55,384 nt of DNA from Prevotella sp. (GTDB taxonomy: Bacteria; Bacteroidota; Bacteroidia; Bacteroidales; Bacteroidaceae). A model generated the notes under the pieces. It did no database searches, was not told where the DNA came from, and was given only the letters and a program-made list of their open reading frames with translations. The stretch is from contig JALFCW010000014.1 of assembly GCA_022771625.1 (NCBI GenBank), forward strand, positions 1 to 55,384, written 5' to 3'. Numbering within the stretch: position 1 is the stretch's first letter; the number at the start of each line of letters is the position of its first letter. Below are positions 1 to 8,711 of this stretch, piece by piece. Position numbers and translations under genes: made by a program.

Positions 1-41
1 TGCGGGTTACCGTACCGGGGGTTCGAATCCCCCAGCTTCCG
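1..41 (+). tRNA. tRNA-Ser, 3' part only
   Basis: The window opens inside a tRNA. Visible are the long variable arm (GTGCGG-type stem closing with CCGTAC), the T stem-loop (five G, TTCGAAT, five C at 17-33) and the 3' acceptor strand AGCTTCC followed by discriminator G at 41. A long variable arm with discriminator G fits tRNA-Ser. The anticodon lies outside the window. No CCA is encoded, which is common in Bacteroidetes. Confidence 0.8.
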
Positions 42-66
42 CAGCCTTTCCCGAAGAGTGCAAGAT

Positions 67-138
67 GGTGGATTCATCTAATGGTTAGGATACAAGATTC
101 TCAATCTTGGCATAGGGGTTCGATTCCCCTATCCACTA
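67..138 (+). tRNA. tRNA-Glu (anticodon CTC), copy 1
   Basis: A 72-nt cloverleaf: acceptor GGTGGAT pairs with ATCCACT (first pair G-U), the D arm contains ATCT and GGAT, the anticodon stem CAAGA/TCTTG encloses loop TTCTCAA with anticodon CTC, and the T arm is AGGGG-TTCGATT-CCCCT. It should read GAG codons. There is no encoded CCA. An apparent open reading frame running through both copies is only translation of the tRNAs. Confidence 0.93.
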
Positions 139-171
139 CTCCAAAGCTCTTTATTTTAATAATCAAATCAT

Positions 172-243
172 GGTGGATTCATCTAATGGTTAGGATACAA
201 GATTCTCAATCTTGGCATAGGGGTTCGATTCCCCTATCCACTA
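172..243 (+). tRNA. tRNA-Glu (anticodon CTC), copy 2
   Basis: This is identical in sequence to the copy 105 bp upstream, with the same CTC anticodon and the same flanking bases immediately before and after the mature tRNA. It is probably co-transcribed with the upstream tRNA-Ser and the first tRNA-Glu, and the transcript would end at the hairpin that follows. Confidence 0.93.
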
Positions 244-260
244 CTCCTCCTTTCGTTAGT

Positions 261-302
261 GGAAGTCGTAAGGTCGTCCTGACCGAGCGACTTCCTTTTT
301 TT
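261..302 (+). terminator. Rho-independent terminator of the tRNA operon
   Basis: GGAAGTCG (261-268) pairs perfectly with CGACTTCC (288-295). An inner GGTC/GACC stem (272-275 with 281-284) extends the hairpin, and a run of seven T follows (296-302). It lies 18 bp after the second tRNA-Glu. Confidence 0.9.
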
Positions 303-348
303 ATTTTATAAACACAGAGACACAGAGAAAAATATTAAGTTTTCTGAA

Positions 349-1146
349 TCAATATTCAATAAGTCGGATAACGGCCTTTCCGCCGAAACCAATAGTCACG
401 TCAAACATATAACAACTGGCTCCATCGGGAATGCACACTGTAGTGTCGAAATGAAAACCCTTTGAGTCAACCTTATTGAATTCCACGTTTGACAGAATCG
501 ATTGCGAGAGGAAATGCTTAGGCACTTTGCCATTGAATATTTCCTTGCGCATATCTCTTGAATATAGACATTCAGCTCCCTTATATACGCTGATATGCAC
601 AATATTATCGTAATAAATATTGTCAACCTCTACCCCATCCTCATTATATGCTGAGCGATGCACCTTATAGCGCGTGGGATTGATAGCCACATAGCAATGA
701 TAGCGCTGATTGTCGAAATTGACAACTGTGTCGCGCTTCACAACCTCGGTATATGTGAGAACCTTTGGTTTCTGGGTAGAGAATAATCTCATATCTTCAG
801 GATCATCGCTTTTCTGCAGTTTGACTATATCATCATTTGAATTTTTAAACCAGAATATATTATCCGAATGTTTTACAATTGCATATTTTTGCCTATTCTC
901 TCCGATAATGATAGTATCACCGACAATCTTGAAATATGCCGGTTGAGAGATAGAGTCGGGATAGTAGATAGTATCACCTTTGGCACGGAAATTCACTTCC
1001 TGTGTATCGCTGTCTATCCACACTCCCTGCAGAGCAGTTTTAGCATTGGTATCCTCGACCTGTTCCTCTTTTGCATTATCTTTCTGACGACAGCCGCCGA
1101 GGATACCTAATGATAGTATAATAATAAATATTGGTCTGATTTTCAT
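349..1146 (-). CDS. Uncharacterised lipoprotein (about 265 aa)
   Basis: The start is placed at the ATG at 1146, because the protein then begins MKIRPIFIIILSLGILGGC. This is a type II signal peptide with lipobox LGGC, so the mature protein should be a lipid-anchored envelope protein. The longer reading frame would run into ugd. The mature part begins with charged linker residues (RQKDNAKEE), followed by a mostly beta-rich sequence with no catalytic motif I recognise. It resembles small Bacteroidales lipoproteins of DUF4738 type, but I cannot confirm that. It is the last gene of the leftward rfbC-ugd group, 37 bp after ugd, so it may share their transcript. Function unknown. Confidence 0.8.
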   Translation of the reverse strand: MKIRPIFIIILSLGILGGCRQKDNAKEEQVEDTNAKTALQGVWIDSDTQEVNFRAKGDTIYYPDSISQPAYFKIVGDTIIIGENRQKYAIVKHSDNIFWFKNSNDDIVKLQKSDDPEDMRLFSTQKPKVLTYTEVVKRDTVVNFDNQRYHCYVAINPTRYKVHRSAYNEDGVEVDNIYYDNIVHISVYKGAECLYSRDMRKEIFNGKVPKHFLSQSILSNVEFNKVDSKGFHFDTTVCIPDGASCYMFDVTIGFGGKAVIRLIEY

Positions 1147-1183
1147 CAATAAATAATTTTCCAAAATAATGTAGAGTGACATA

Positions 1184-2506
1184 TCACTTGCCGATGCAGT
1201 GATACTCGAATCCATTCTCTTCAAGTTCCTCTATATCAAATATATTACGTCCGTCGATAACAAGAGGTCTTATCATCTCCTTGCGGATTACTGCCCATGT
1301 GGGCAAGCGGAATTCCTTCCACTCGGTGAGCAACAGCAATGCATCTGAGTCGAGCACGGCGTCATACATGTCGCGGCAGTAATTGATAGGAGCATCGGGC
1401 AGACGTCGCTTACATTCGTCCATTGCCACTGGATCGTAGGCTCGGATATTGCATCCGGCTTTCAGCAGACTGTCGATTATCACGAGTGCGGTGCTCTCGC
1501 GCATATCGTCGGTCTCGGGTTTGAACGACAATCCCCAAAGAGATATTGTCTTTCCCTTAAGATTCTCCTCACCGCCGTATGCCTTTACTAATTTTTCGAA
1601 CAAAACATGCTTCTGTCGCTCGTTCACACGTTCCACTGCCTTGAGCACTTCCATCGAATATCCCGCCTTGTCGGCTGTCTTGATGAGAGCCTTGACATCT
1701 TTGGGGAAACAAGAACCGCCATATCCGCAACCGGCATAGAGGAACTTTCGGCCAATACGAGTGTCGGCACCAATTCCCTGGCGCACCATATTAACGTCGG
1801 CACCGACAAGTTCGCACAGATTGGCTATATCATTCATAAATGAAATACGAGTGGCAAGCATTGAATTGGCTGCATATTTGGTCATCTCAGCCGAAGGGAT
1901 ATCCATGAAAATGACACGGAAATTGTTGATCAAGAACGGTTTGTAGAGCTTGGTCAAGGTTTTCTTTGCCTTCTCGCTTTCCACTCCCACAACAACTCTG
2001 TCGGGCGACATGAAATCCTTTATGGCATTGCCTTCCTTGAGGAATTCCGGATTACTTGCCACGTCGAATGGAATATCCACTCCGCGCTTGTCGAGCTCCG
2101 CCTGGATTGTTTCGCGCACCTTGCGGGCTGTTCCCACGGGCACAGTACTCTTGGTAACTACAACAAGGTAGCGGTTGAGATTCTCACCGATGGTCTTTGC
2201 CACCTGGAGCACATATTTCAGATCGGCACTTCCGTCCTCATCGGGTGGAGTTCCCACGGCCGAGAACACTATTTCCTGGTCGTTCAGAACAGAAGCCAAA
2301 TCAGAAGAGAACTTCAATCTGCCGGCCTTCACATTCTTCATTACTAGTTCGTCAAGTCCTGGTTCGTAAATAGGAATATCACCGTTATTCAGACGTTCAA
2401 TCTTCTTCTCGTCAACATCGATACATGTCACGTTGGCACCTGTATCAGCAAAACATGTGCCGGAAACAAGTCCTACATATCCAGTTCCTACAATTGCTAT
2501 ATTCAT
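1184..2506 (-). CDS. ugd: UDP-glucose 6-dehydrogenase
   Basis: Oxidises UDP-glucose to UDP-glucuronate with two NAD+, making a precursor for acidic surface polysaccharides. The 440 aa are full length for the family. The N-terminal Rossmann domain has GTGYVG (7-12). The central dimer helix follows, and the catalytic cysteine is C266 in GCGYGGSCFPKD. The C-terminal UDP-binding domain contains GLSFKPETDDMR. It lies 61 bp downstream of rfbC on the same strand, which makes a small nucleotide-sugar operon at a distance from the main polysaccharide locus. A GDP-mannose dehydrogenase is less likely given the strong match to the UDP-glucose motif set. Confidence 0.95.
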   Translation of the reverse strand: MNIAIVGTGYVGLVSGTCFADTGANVTCIDVDEKKIERLNNGDIPIYEPGLDELVMKNVKAGRLKFSSDLASVLNDQEIVFSAVGTPPDEDGSADLKYVLQVAKTIGENLNRYLVVVTKSTVPVGTARKVRETIQAELDKRGVDIPFDVASNPEFLKEGNAIKDFMSPDRVVVGVESEKAKKTLTKLYKPFLINNFRVIFMDIPSAEMTKYAANSMLATRISFMNDIANLCELVGADVNMVRQGIGADTRIGRKFLYAGCGYGGSCFPKDVKALIKTADKAGYSMEVLKAVERVNERQKHVLFEKLVKAYGGEENLKGKTISLWGLSFKPETDDMRESTALVIIDSLLKAGCNIRAYDPVAMDECKRRLPDAPINYCRDMYDAVLDSDALLLLTEWKEFRLPTWAVIRKEMIRPLVIDGRNIFDIEELEENGFEYHCIGK

Positions 2507-2567
2507 AATGTTGGTAGTTAAAAAAAGTTGAGATATTTATAATGAGTGGATTTAAAGACGTATGGAT

Positions 2568-3113
2568 TTAAAACAGTTCGGCATCCTTTAGGGCAAGCGC
2601 ACTCAGATCCTTGGCACTTGTAAGGATGTCCTTGGCGTCGATAGGCCATTGGATGGCAAGCTCGGGATCGTCGAAACGAATACTTGCTTCGGCCTGTGGC
2701 GCATAAGGATTGTCAACCTTATAGGTAAAGACAGCTTCGTCGCTCAGAACCAAGAATCCATGGGCAAATCCGCGCGGGATAAAGAACTGGCGCTTGTTTT
2801 CATCGCTCAGTTCCACCATGACATGCTTGCCAAACGTAGGACTGTTGCGTCTGATGTCCACAGCCACGTCAACCACGTGTCCCTTGATCACGCGTACAAG
2901 CTTTGCCTGTGAAAAACTGCCCTTTTGATAATGCAAGCCGCGGAGCACTCCATAGGACGACTTCGACTCGTTGTCCTGGATAAAGTCAACATGTCCTACA
3001 TGCTGCTCAAACTCTTCCTTCTTCCATGCCTCGAAAAAATATCCGCGGGCATCGTTGAAAACCTTCGGCTGGATAATCCAAACACCATCAATTTCTGTTT
3101 TAATATAGTCCAT
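2568..3113 (-). CDS. rfbC: dTDP-4-dehydrorhamnose 3,5-epimerase
   Basis: Third enzyme of dTDP-L-rhamnose synthesis, epimerising C3 and C5 of dTDP-4-keto-6-deoxyglucose. The 181 aa are the usual length. Cupin-fold motifs are visible: FNDARGYFFEAW near 20-30, LRGLHYQ with the candidate catalytic His at 61, Lys at 71, IPRGFAHGF (112-120) and a candidate catalytic Tyr at 131. rfbA, rfbB and rfbD are not in this window and must lie elsewhere if the pathway is complete. It is first in the leftward rfbC-ugd-lipoprotein group, with TAnnTTTG-type boxes 30-40 bp upstream. Confidence 0.94.
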   Translation of the reverse strand: MDYIKTEIDGVWIIQPKVFNDARGYFFEAWKKEEFEQHVGHVDFIQDNESKSSYGVLRGLHYQKGSFSQAKLVRVIKGHVVDVAVDIRRNSPTFGKHVMVELSDENKRQFFIPRGFAHGFLVLSDEAVFTYKVDNPYAPQAEASIRFDDPELAIQWPIDAKDILTSAKDLSALALKDAELF

Positions 3114-3142
3114 AAAATTACCTTAAAATTCAAATTTTGGTG

Positions 3143-3160
3143 CAAAAGTAAGCAAAATTA
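3143..3160 (-). promoter_or_regulatory. Candidate Bacteroidetes promoter(s) for rfbC
   Basis: Read on the minus strand there are two overlapping-spaced -7 boxes, TACTTTTG (3150-3143) and TAATTTTG (3160-3153), each matching TAnnTTTG. The -33 element is weak. Transcription would start about 25-35 nt before the rfbC ATG. The divergent promoter of the HU/SPOR gene lies about 50-70 bp away. Confidence 0.55.
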
Positions 3161-3211
3161 TTGGAATAATGAAAGCTTTTTGGCTTTTTTACTCATTTTA
3201 GGCAAAAATTA

Positions 3212-3243
3212 TTTGGTTTTTTCAGATAAATGCAGTAATTTTG
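3212..3243 (+). promoter_or_regulatory. Bacteroidetes promoter abutting the HU/SPOR gene
   Basis: TTTG at 3212-3215, a 20-nt spacer and TAATTTTG at 3236-3243 match the -33/-7 consensus exactly. The -7 box ends only five bases before the GTG at 3249, so the predicted transcription start falls on or next to the start codon. Confidence 0.75.
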
Positions 3244-3248
3244 CAGTC

Positions 3249-4436
3249 GTGATTGAATTAGAGAGACATATAGAAATACTTCTACTCGACAACGACTGTG
3301 TCATTGTTCCAGGACTTGGCGGGTTTACAGCACATCATGTGGAAGCGCGTTACGACGAGGCTGACGGTGTGTTCTTGCCCCCATTGCGCACACTCGGATT
3401 CAACCCTCAGCTCAAAATCAACGACTCGCTTCTTGTGCAATCTTACATTGAAGCCTACGATATAAGTTATCCAGAAGCCCTGCGCAGGATTGAGAGTGAG
3501 GTGGACGAGTTGTGCCAACGATTGGCCAACGACGGATACTATGAGATGACCGACATAGGAGTGCTCGAGGTGAATGAAGACGGCAATACCATCTTTACCC
3601 CATGCGAGGCAGGAATACTGACTCCGGGATTGTATGGGTTGAGCTCGTTTGAGATGAAACCGATGGTTACGGATGTGGCGGAGGAAACAAGTGCAAGCGC
3701 CACGAAAGCGAATAGTGTGACAACTGTTCCCCTCACAACCAAAGTGTTCGACCAACCCCAACCGCAACAGTCGGAACAGGAAGGCGACACTGACAGTATC
3801 GACGAGGAAGAAACCGAGAAGACTATCTGTATAAAGGTGTCGTGGTTGAGAAACGCCGGTATCACCGCAGCAGCTGCCATCATGCTGTTGTTGGTGTTCT
3901 TGCCAATATCCCATTCCGGACTTCAGAATGTCAATATCGGCGACTTCAACGGAACATCATTCTTCAGCAAACTGATGCCTAAGGACTCGCAGATGAACAA
4001 CATCAACATAAGCGAGATAAAGTCGGGCGACAAGGGAGCGACAGTGAAGAATTTAGACAAGGATTTCCAAAAGAAATCCATAAAGGAAGCTGTTGAAGAT
4101 TCAATGAAAGATTCAATGAAAGATTCCGGAGAAAACTCTATAAAAGATTCCAGGAAAACCTCAGAGAATAACTCCGGGAAGACCTCAGAGAAAGCCACTG
4201 TGAAGACAGACACGTTCTGCATCGTCTTGGCAAGTTGCATTCCGCAGAAAAATGCCGATAGATACGTTGAGCAGTTGCACAAGAAGGGATTCGACAAAGC
4301 CTATACGATGGTCAACAACAAGATGGTGAGAGTGATCTATGGCAACTACACATCTGAGAACGATGCTTACAACGAGTTGCAGAAGATACGCTCCAACGAC
4401 GAGTTTGAACAGGCTTGGATATTAAAAAAGAAATAA
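3249..4436 (+). CDS. HU-CCDC81 and SPOR domain membrane protein
   Basis: About 395 aa. The HU-CCDC81-type N-terminus (IELERHIEILLLDNDCVIVPGLGGF) begins right at GTG 3249, so I reject the longer upstream reading frame, which overlaps rfbC. After two HU-like modules (to about residue 120) comes an acidic linker, one membrane segment (about 203-222, rich in Ala/Leu), a low-complexity stretch of repeated KDS/KTS motifs, and a C-terminal SPOR domain (about 319-395) that in other proteins binds denuded peptidoglycan. It is therefore probably an inner-membrane protein with a cytoplasmic HU part and a periplasmic SPOR part, possibly linked to division or envelope work. The architecture is known in Bacteroidetes, but the exact role is not. 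The start appears leaderless. Confidence 0.88.
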   Translation: MIELERHIEILLLDNDCVIVPGLGGFTAHHVEARYDEADGVFLPPLRTLGFNPQLKINDSLLVQSYIEAYDISYPEALRRIESEVDELCQRLANDGYYEMTDIGVLEVNEDGNTIFTPCEAGILTPGLYGLSSFEMKPMVTDVAEETSASATKANSVTTVPLTTKVFDQPQPQQSEQEGDTDSIDEEETEKTICIKVSWLRNAGITAAAAIMLLLVFLPISHSGLQNVNIGDFNGTSFFSKLMPKDSQMNNINISEIKSGDKGATVKNLDKDFQKKSIKEAVEDSMKDSMKDSGENSIKDSRKTSENNSGKTSEKATVKTDTFCIVLASCIPQKNADRYVEQLHKKGFDKAYTMVNNKMVRVIYGNYTSENDAYNELQKIRSNDEFEQAWILKKK

Positions 4437-4467
4437 GAGAAAAATTTAAGATAACAGGATTACGAAG

Positions 4468-5004
4468 GTGAAAAGAGTAAGATGCCCCAAATGTGACAAT
4501 TATATCACATTCGACGAAACGAGATACACAGAAGGACAGTCGCTCGTATTCGAGTGCCATGAATGCGGCAAGCAGTTTGGCATACGCATAGGAACCTCAA
4601 AGCTTAAGGCGACGCAGAAGGAGGATAATCCCGACGAAAACGCCAATGCCAACGGTGTCGGTTCGATTGTGGTAATCGAAAATGTGTTCCATTACAAGCA
4701 GGTGATTCCGCTGAAGATGGGAGACAATGTCATTGGCAGATACATGAAGGGCAGCAAAACTAATACGCCCATCGAAACCAACGACCCGAGTATCGACATA
4801 AACCACTGCACCATCAGTGTGAGTCGCGACAAAAAGGGCAAACTGAAATATATTCTCAGGGACGGTCCGAGCTACACAGGCACATTCGTGGACAACCAGA
4901 TACTCGGCGACAGGGAAAGACGAGTGATCGAAAACGGAACACTTTTCACTATCGGAGCTACGAGTATCATCCTCAAAACTCCCGAGGAAGAGGAAAATTT
5001 GTAA
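4468..5004 (+). CDS. Zinc-ribbon and FHA domain protein
   Basis: 178 aa. The N-terminus is a zinc ribbon with two CxxC pairs (C6/C9 and C30/C33). After a short acidic linker comes an FHA domain (about 70-172), with GRYMKGS, a serine-containing NHCTISVSRD segment and G-x-F-V-D-N near the end. FHA domains bind phosphothreonine peptides. The gene is 31 bp after the HU/SPOR gene and in the same direction, so it is probably co-expressed. No kinase is seen nearby. Its partner and pathway are unknown. Confidence 0.85.
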   Translation: MKRVRCPKCDNYITFDETRYTEGQSLVFECHECGKQFGIRIGTSKLKATQKEDNPDENANANGVGSIVVIENVFHYKQVIPLKMGDNVIGRYMKGSKTNTPIETNDPSIDINHCTISVSRDKKGKLKYILRDGPSYTGTFVDNQILGDRERRVIENGTLFTIGATSIILKTPEEEENL

Positions 5005-5036
5005 TTTACATAAAAAAACAATAAAGTATAGAAAGA

Positions 5037-5900
5037 ATGAAACCAACGGCAATACTTCTGCTGCACTGTCCTGACCAACAGGGCATCATCACGGAGATAA
5101 CCAAATTCATAACGGATAATCTGGGCAACATCGTCTATCTCGACCAATATGTTGACCGCGAGGACGGTGTGTTTTTCATGAGAATAGAATGGGAACTCGA
5201 CAAGTTCCTCATCCCACGGGAAAAGATAAAGGAATACATCGACACTCTCTATGCCCAGAGATACGATATGACAGCCAATCTTTATTTTAATGATGTCAAG
5301 CCTCGCATGGCTATCTTCGTGAGCAAGATGAGCCACTGTCTCTACGACCTTCTCGCAAGATACAAGGCTGGGGAATTTAACGTAGATATACCATGCATCG
5401 TCAGCAATCACGAGGACTTGAGATACGTGGCTGAGCAGTTTGACATTCCATATTACGTGTGGTCAATCAAAAAAGACCACTCCAACAAGGCGGAAGTGGA
5501 GCAACAGGAGATGGAACTGCTGAAGAAGGAGAAAATCACATTCATCGTATTGGCAAGATACATGCAGATTATCTCCGACGATATGATTGCCAGTTATCCC
5601 AACCACATTATTAATATACATCATTCGTTCCTTCCGGCATTCATCGGTGCCAAACCCTATCATCAGGCATGGGAAAGAGGTGTGAAGATCATCGGTGCCA
5701 CAAGTCATTATGTGACTGCCGAACTGGATGCCGGACCGATTATCGAGCAGGATGTGGTGAGAATCACTCATAAGGACAATCCCGAGAGTCTTGTGCTCAA
5801 AGGCCGTGACCTCGAGAAAATCGTTCTTTCGCGTGCCGTCAAAAAGCATATCGAGAGAAAAATCCTCACCTATCACAACAAGACGATAATCTTTAGTTAG
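5037..5900 (+). CDS. purU: Formyltetrahydrofolate deformylase
   Basis: Hydrolyses 10-formyl-tetrahydrofolate to formate and THF, balancing one-carbon pools and feeding formate to purine synthesis. The 287 aa contain an N-terminal ACT domain (about 4-80: LLLHCPDQQGIITEITKF) and a C-terminal formyltransferase domain with the core NIHHSFLPAFIGAKPYHQAW and the downstream GATSHYVTAELDAGPII, which hold the expected Asn/His/Asp catalytic set. It is first in a long rightward run that continues with his genes 58 bp later. Confidence 0.94.
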   Translation: MKPTAILLLHCPDQQGIITEITKFITDNLGNIVYLDQYVDREDGVFFMRIEWELDKFLIPREKIKEYIDTLYAQRYDMTANLYFNDVKPRMAIFVSKMSHCLYDLLARYKAGEFNVDIPCIVSNHEDLRYVAEQFDIPYYVWSIKKDHSNKAEVEQQEMELLKKEKITFIVLARYMQIISDDMIASYPNHIINIHHSFLPAFIGAKPYHQAWERGVKIIGATSHYVTAELDAGPIIEQDVVRITHKDNPESLVLKGRDLEKIVLSRAVKKHIERKILTYHNKTIIFS

Positions 5901-5958
5901 TAATGAGGAATTAGGGATTAGGATTTAGGGATTCTTTGCCAATTAATAATTTGGAGTT

Positions 5959-6558
5959 ATGAATGTAGCTATTGTAAAATACAACGCAGGCAATATCTAT
6001 TCGGTGGTCAACGCACTGAGACGAATGGGTATAGAGCCCGACCTCACCGACTCGCCCGAGAAACTGATGGCAGCCGACAGGGTGATTTTCCCTGGTCAGG
6101 GAGAGGCTCACGGCGCCATGCAATATCTTAAGGAGCGACGTCTCGACGAGGTGATTCGCAACCTGCGCCAACCGGTGTTCGGTATATGCGTAGGACAGCA
6201 ACTGCTCTGCCGCCATTCCGAAGAAGGCAACACTGATTGTATTGGAGTATTTGACACCGAAGTGAAAAAATTCGTTGCCAAGCGCCACGAGGATAAGATT
6301 CCCGCCATGGGATGGAACAGGCTCACCAACTTGTCGTCGCCATTGATGAAGGGAATCAACGAGGGCGACTACGTGTATTTCGTGCATAGCTTCTATGTTC
6401 CTTTGTGCGATGCCACTATCGCCACTGCCGACTATATCCAGCCCTATAGCGCATGTATGCATAAGGACAATTTCTATACGGCACAGTTCCACCCCGAGAA
6501 AAGCGGAAAGGTGGGAGAAAGAATTATACAGAACTTCTTAGACATTGAAAGAATATGA
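5959..6558 (+). CDS. hisH: Imidazole glycerol phosphate synthase, glutaminase subunit
   Basis: Class I glutamine amidotransferase that supplies ammonia to HisF in histidine synthesis. The 199 aa show the nucleophile elbow FGICVGQQ with C77 and the His/Glu pair in AQFHPEKSG (H178, E180). Its stop overlaps the start of the next gene (ATGA, 6555-6558), so translation is probably coupled to the hisA-hisF fusion whose HisF half is its partner. Confidence 0.95.
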   Translation: MNVAIVKYNAGNIYSVVNALRRMGIEPDLTDSPEKLMAADRVIFPGQGEAHGAMQYLKERRLDEVIRNLRQPVFGICVGQQLLCRHSEEGNTDCIGVFDTEVKKFVAKRHEDKIPAMGWNRLTNLSSPLMKGINEGDYVYFVHSFYVPLCDATIATADYIQPYSACMHKDNFYTAQFHPEKSGKVGERIIQNFLDIERI

Positions 6559-8036
6559 TAGAACTCATACCTGCCATAGACATAATCGACGGAAAATGCG
6601 TTCGCCTGATCAAGGGCGACTACGACACCAAGACCGTATATGCTGACGACCCGGTGGAAATGGCTATCCATTTCGAGAAAACGGGATTCAAGCGCCTTCA
6701 TATCGTGGATCTTGATGGCGCAAAGTCAAAGCATATCGTGAATGTTGACGTGCTGAGAAGAATCACACAAGCCACTTCGCTCATCGTGGATTTCGGCGGA
6801 GGCATCAAGACCGACGAGGATATCCAGGCGGCATTCGACAACGGTGCTCACATGGTGACGATTGGTTCGGTGGCTATTTCCCATCCCGAACTGTTTGCCG
6901 GATGGCTCGACAGGTATGGTGCCGACAGAATCATTCTTGGAGCTGACGTAAGAAACGGGAAAATATCTATCAACGGATGGAAAGAGGATTCCACTCAGGA
7001 CCTGTTGCCGTTCCTCGCGTATTATATAGAAAAAGGTGTAAAGAACGTTTTGTGCACCGAAATATCCAAGGACGGAATGCTCAGCGGACCAGCCACTCAA
7101 CTCTATGCCGACATCATGAAGAAGTATCCGCAACTCAATCTCATTGCCAGCGGCGGTGTTTCTTCTGAAGAGGATATCTACGAGCTCAATCGCAACGGAG
7201 TGCCTTCGGTAGTGTTTGGTAAATCAATATATGAAGGCAAAATTGATCTTCAACAAATTGTTGCATGGGCAAAGCATAACGGTTTGGCTAAGAGAATCAT
7301 ACCATGCCTCGATGTCAAGGACGGACAAACCGTAAAAGGCACGAATTTCGTCAATCTGCGTCATGCCGGCGACCCGGTGGAACTGGGTAAGGCATACAGT
7401 GATGCAGGAGCCGACGAACTGGTGTTCCTCGACATTACTGCCAGTTTTGAGGGCAGAAAAACATTCACCGACATGGTGACGCGTGTGGCTGCCGAGATCA
7501 ACATCCCGTTTACGGTGGGCGGTGGTATTAACGAACTCGCCGACGTGGAGCGCCTGTTATATGCTGGTGCCGACAAGGTTAGCATCAACAGTGCAGCATT
7601 GCGCCGACCGGAACTCATCACCGAGATAGCCAACAGATTTGGATCTCAAGTGTGTGTATGCGCCATCGACGCGCGTCATGATCCCGACGGATGGCATTGC
7701 TATCTGAAAGGCGGACGCGAGCGCACTGAGCGCCAACTCTTCGAATGGGCACGCGAGGCGCAAGACCGCGGAGCTGGTGAGATTCTCTTCACAAGTATGG
7801 ATCACGATGGTGTTAAGGAAGGATATGCCAACGAAGCCTTGGCAAGACTTGCCGCAGAACTGTCGATTCCGGTAATCGCCAGTGGCGGAGCGGGCAAGAA
7901 GGAGCATTTCCTCGACGCATTCACCAAAGGGCATGCCGATGCTGCTCTCGCTGCCAGTGTATTCCATTTCGGCGAGATACCAATCCCGGAACTCAAACAA
8001 TACCTCAACAATGAGGGAGTGAACGTGAGAATATGA
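6555..8036 (+). CDS. hisAF: Fused HisA-HisF: ProFAR isomerase and IGP synthase cyclase
   Basis: One 493-aa open frame contains two complete (beta/alpha)8 barrels. Residues 1-242 are HisA (1-(5-phosphoribosyl)-5-[(5-phosphoribosylamino)methylideneamino]imidazole-4-carboxamide isomerase) with catalytic D9 and D131. Residues 244-493 are HisF, beginning [14 protein letters not shown], with catalytic D253 and D372, which correspond to D11 and D130 of stand-alone HisF. No linker is present: HisA ends in AWAKHNG and HisF starts at once, where separate genes would have a stop and a new ATG. All catalytic residues are kept in both halves, so it is probably bifunctional. It acts with HisH, encoded just upstream. 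A sequencing error removing a stop cannot be excluded but nothing suggests one. Confidence 0.92.
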   Translation: MIELIPAIDIIDGKCVRLIKGDYDTKTVYADDPVEMAIHFEKTGFKRLHIVDLDGAKSKHIVNVDVLRRITQATSLIVDFGGGIKTDEDIQAAFDNGAHMVTIGSVAISHPELFAGWLDRYGADRIILGADVRNGKISINGWKEDSTQDLLPFLAYYIEKGVKNVLCTEISKDGMLSGPATQLYADIMKKYPQLNLIASGGVSSEEDIYELNRNGVPSVVFGKSIYEGKIDLQQIVAWAKHNGLAKRIIPCLDVKDGQTVKGTNFVNLRHAGDPVELGKAYSDAGADELVFLDITASFEGRKTFTDMVTRVAAEINIPFTVGGGINELADVERLLYAGADKVSINSAALRRPELITEIANRFGSQVCVCAIDARHDPDGWHCYLKGGRERTERQLFEWAREAQDRGAGEILFTSMDHDGVKEGYANEALARLAAELSIPVIASGGAGKKEHFLDAFTKGHADAALAASVFHFGEIPIPELKQYLNNEGVNVRI

Positions 8037-8074
8037 TATCGCTACATGAAATAAAAAATTAAATAATTAAATAT

Positions 8075-8689
8075 ATGGAAATCGATTTCGAAAAAATGGG
8101 CGGACTTGTTCCCGCTATCATCCAGGATGCAAAGACAAAAACGGTGCTGATGCTCGGTTATATGAACAAAGAGGCATACGACAAGACAACCAAGACAGGC
8201 AAGGTGACTTTCTTCAGTCGTTCGCGCCAGTGTCTATGGACAAAGGGAGAGACATCAGGCAACTTCCTTGAACTGGTTGACATTATGGTTGACTGCGACA
8301 ACGATACTCTGCTCGTAAAGGTAAATCCCACAGGACCGACATGCCACAAAGGCACCGACACCTGTTGGGGAGAGAAGAATGAGGCTAATCCCCTACTCTT
8401 CCTCACTTTCTTGCAGGATTTCATCAACACTCGTCATGAGGAAATGCCCGAAGGCAGCTATACCACCTCGTTGTTCAAAGACGGTGTCAACCGTATGGCA
8501 CAGAAGGTGGGCGAAGAGGCTCTCGAAGCTGTCATCGAGGCATGTAACGGCACCAACGGCCGACTGATTTACGAGGGTGCCGACATGATCTACCATCTCA
8601 TCGTGCTGCTCACCAGCAAGGGACTTCGCATCGAAGATCTCGCCAAAGAACTGCAGGTAAGACACGATCCTAATTGGCATAAGCATTAA
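8075..8689 (+). CDS. hisIE: Bifunctional phosphoribosyl-AMP cyclohydrolase / phosphoribosyl-ATP pyrophosphatase
   Basis: Carries out steps 2 and 3 of histidine synthesis. The 204-aa protein has an N-terminal HisI domain (about 1-105) with the metal-site sequences SRSRQCLWTKGETSGN, DCDNDTLL and GPTCHKGTDTCW, and a C-terminal HisE domain (about 115-204) with MAQKVGEEALE and YEGADMIYHL. This fusion is common. The gene lies 38 bp after hisA-hisF. hisG, hisD, hisC and hisB are not in the window. Confidence 0.95.
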   Translation: MEIDFEKMGGLVPAIIQDAKTKTVLMLGYMNKEAYDKTTKTGKVTFFSRSRQCLWTKGETSGNFLELVDIMVDCDNDTLLVKVNPTGPTCHKGTDTCWGEKNEANPLLFLTFLQDFINTRHEEMPEGSYTTSLFKDGVNRMAQKVGEEALEAVIEACNGTNGRLIYEGADMIYHLIVLLTSKGLRIEDLAKELQVRHDPNWHKH

Positions 8690-8711
8690 TTAAAATATCA
8701 ATCAAAATATT

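Noticed and set aside
81..311. Rightward 76-aa reading frame with a duplicated internal sequence
   Set aside because: It is the translation of the two tRNA-Glu genes and the terminator; the duplication simply reflects the duplicated tRNA.
2925..3248. N-terminal extension of the HU/SPOR reading frame
   Set aside because: It is antisense to rfbC, lies upstream of a consensus promoter and adds residues unlike the family; GTG 3249 is the start.
3282..3914. Long minus-strand reading frame inside the HU/SPOR gene
   Set aside because: It is a shadow of the real gene in another frame, with no family features.
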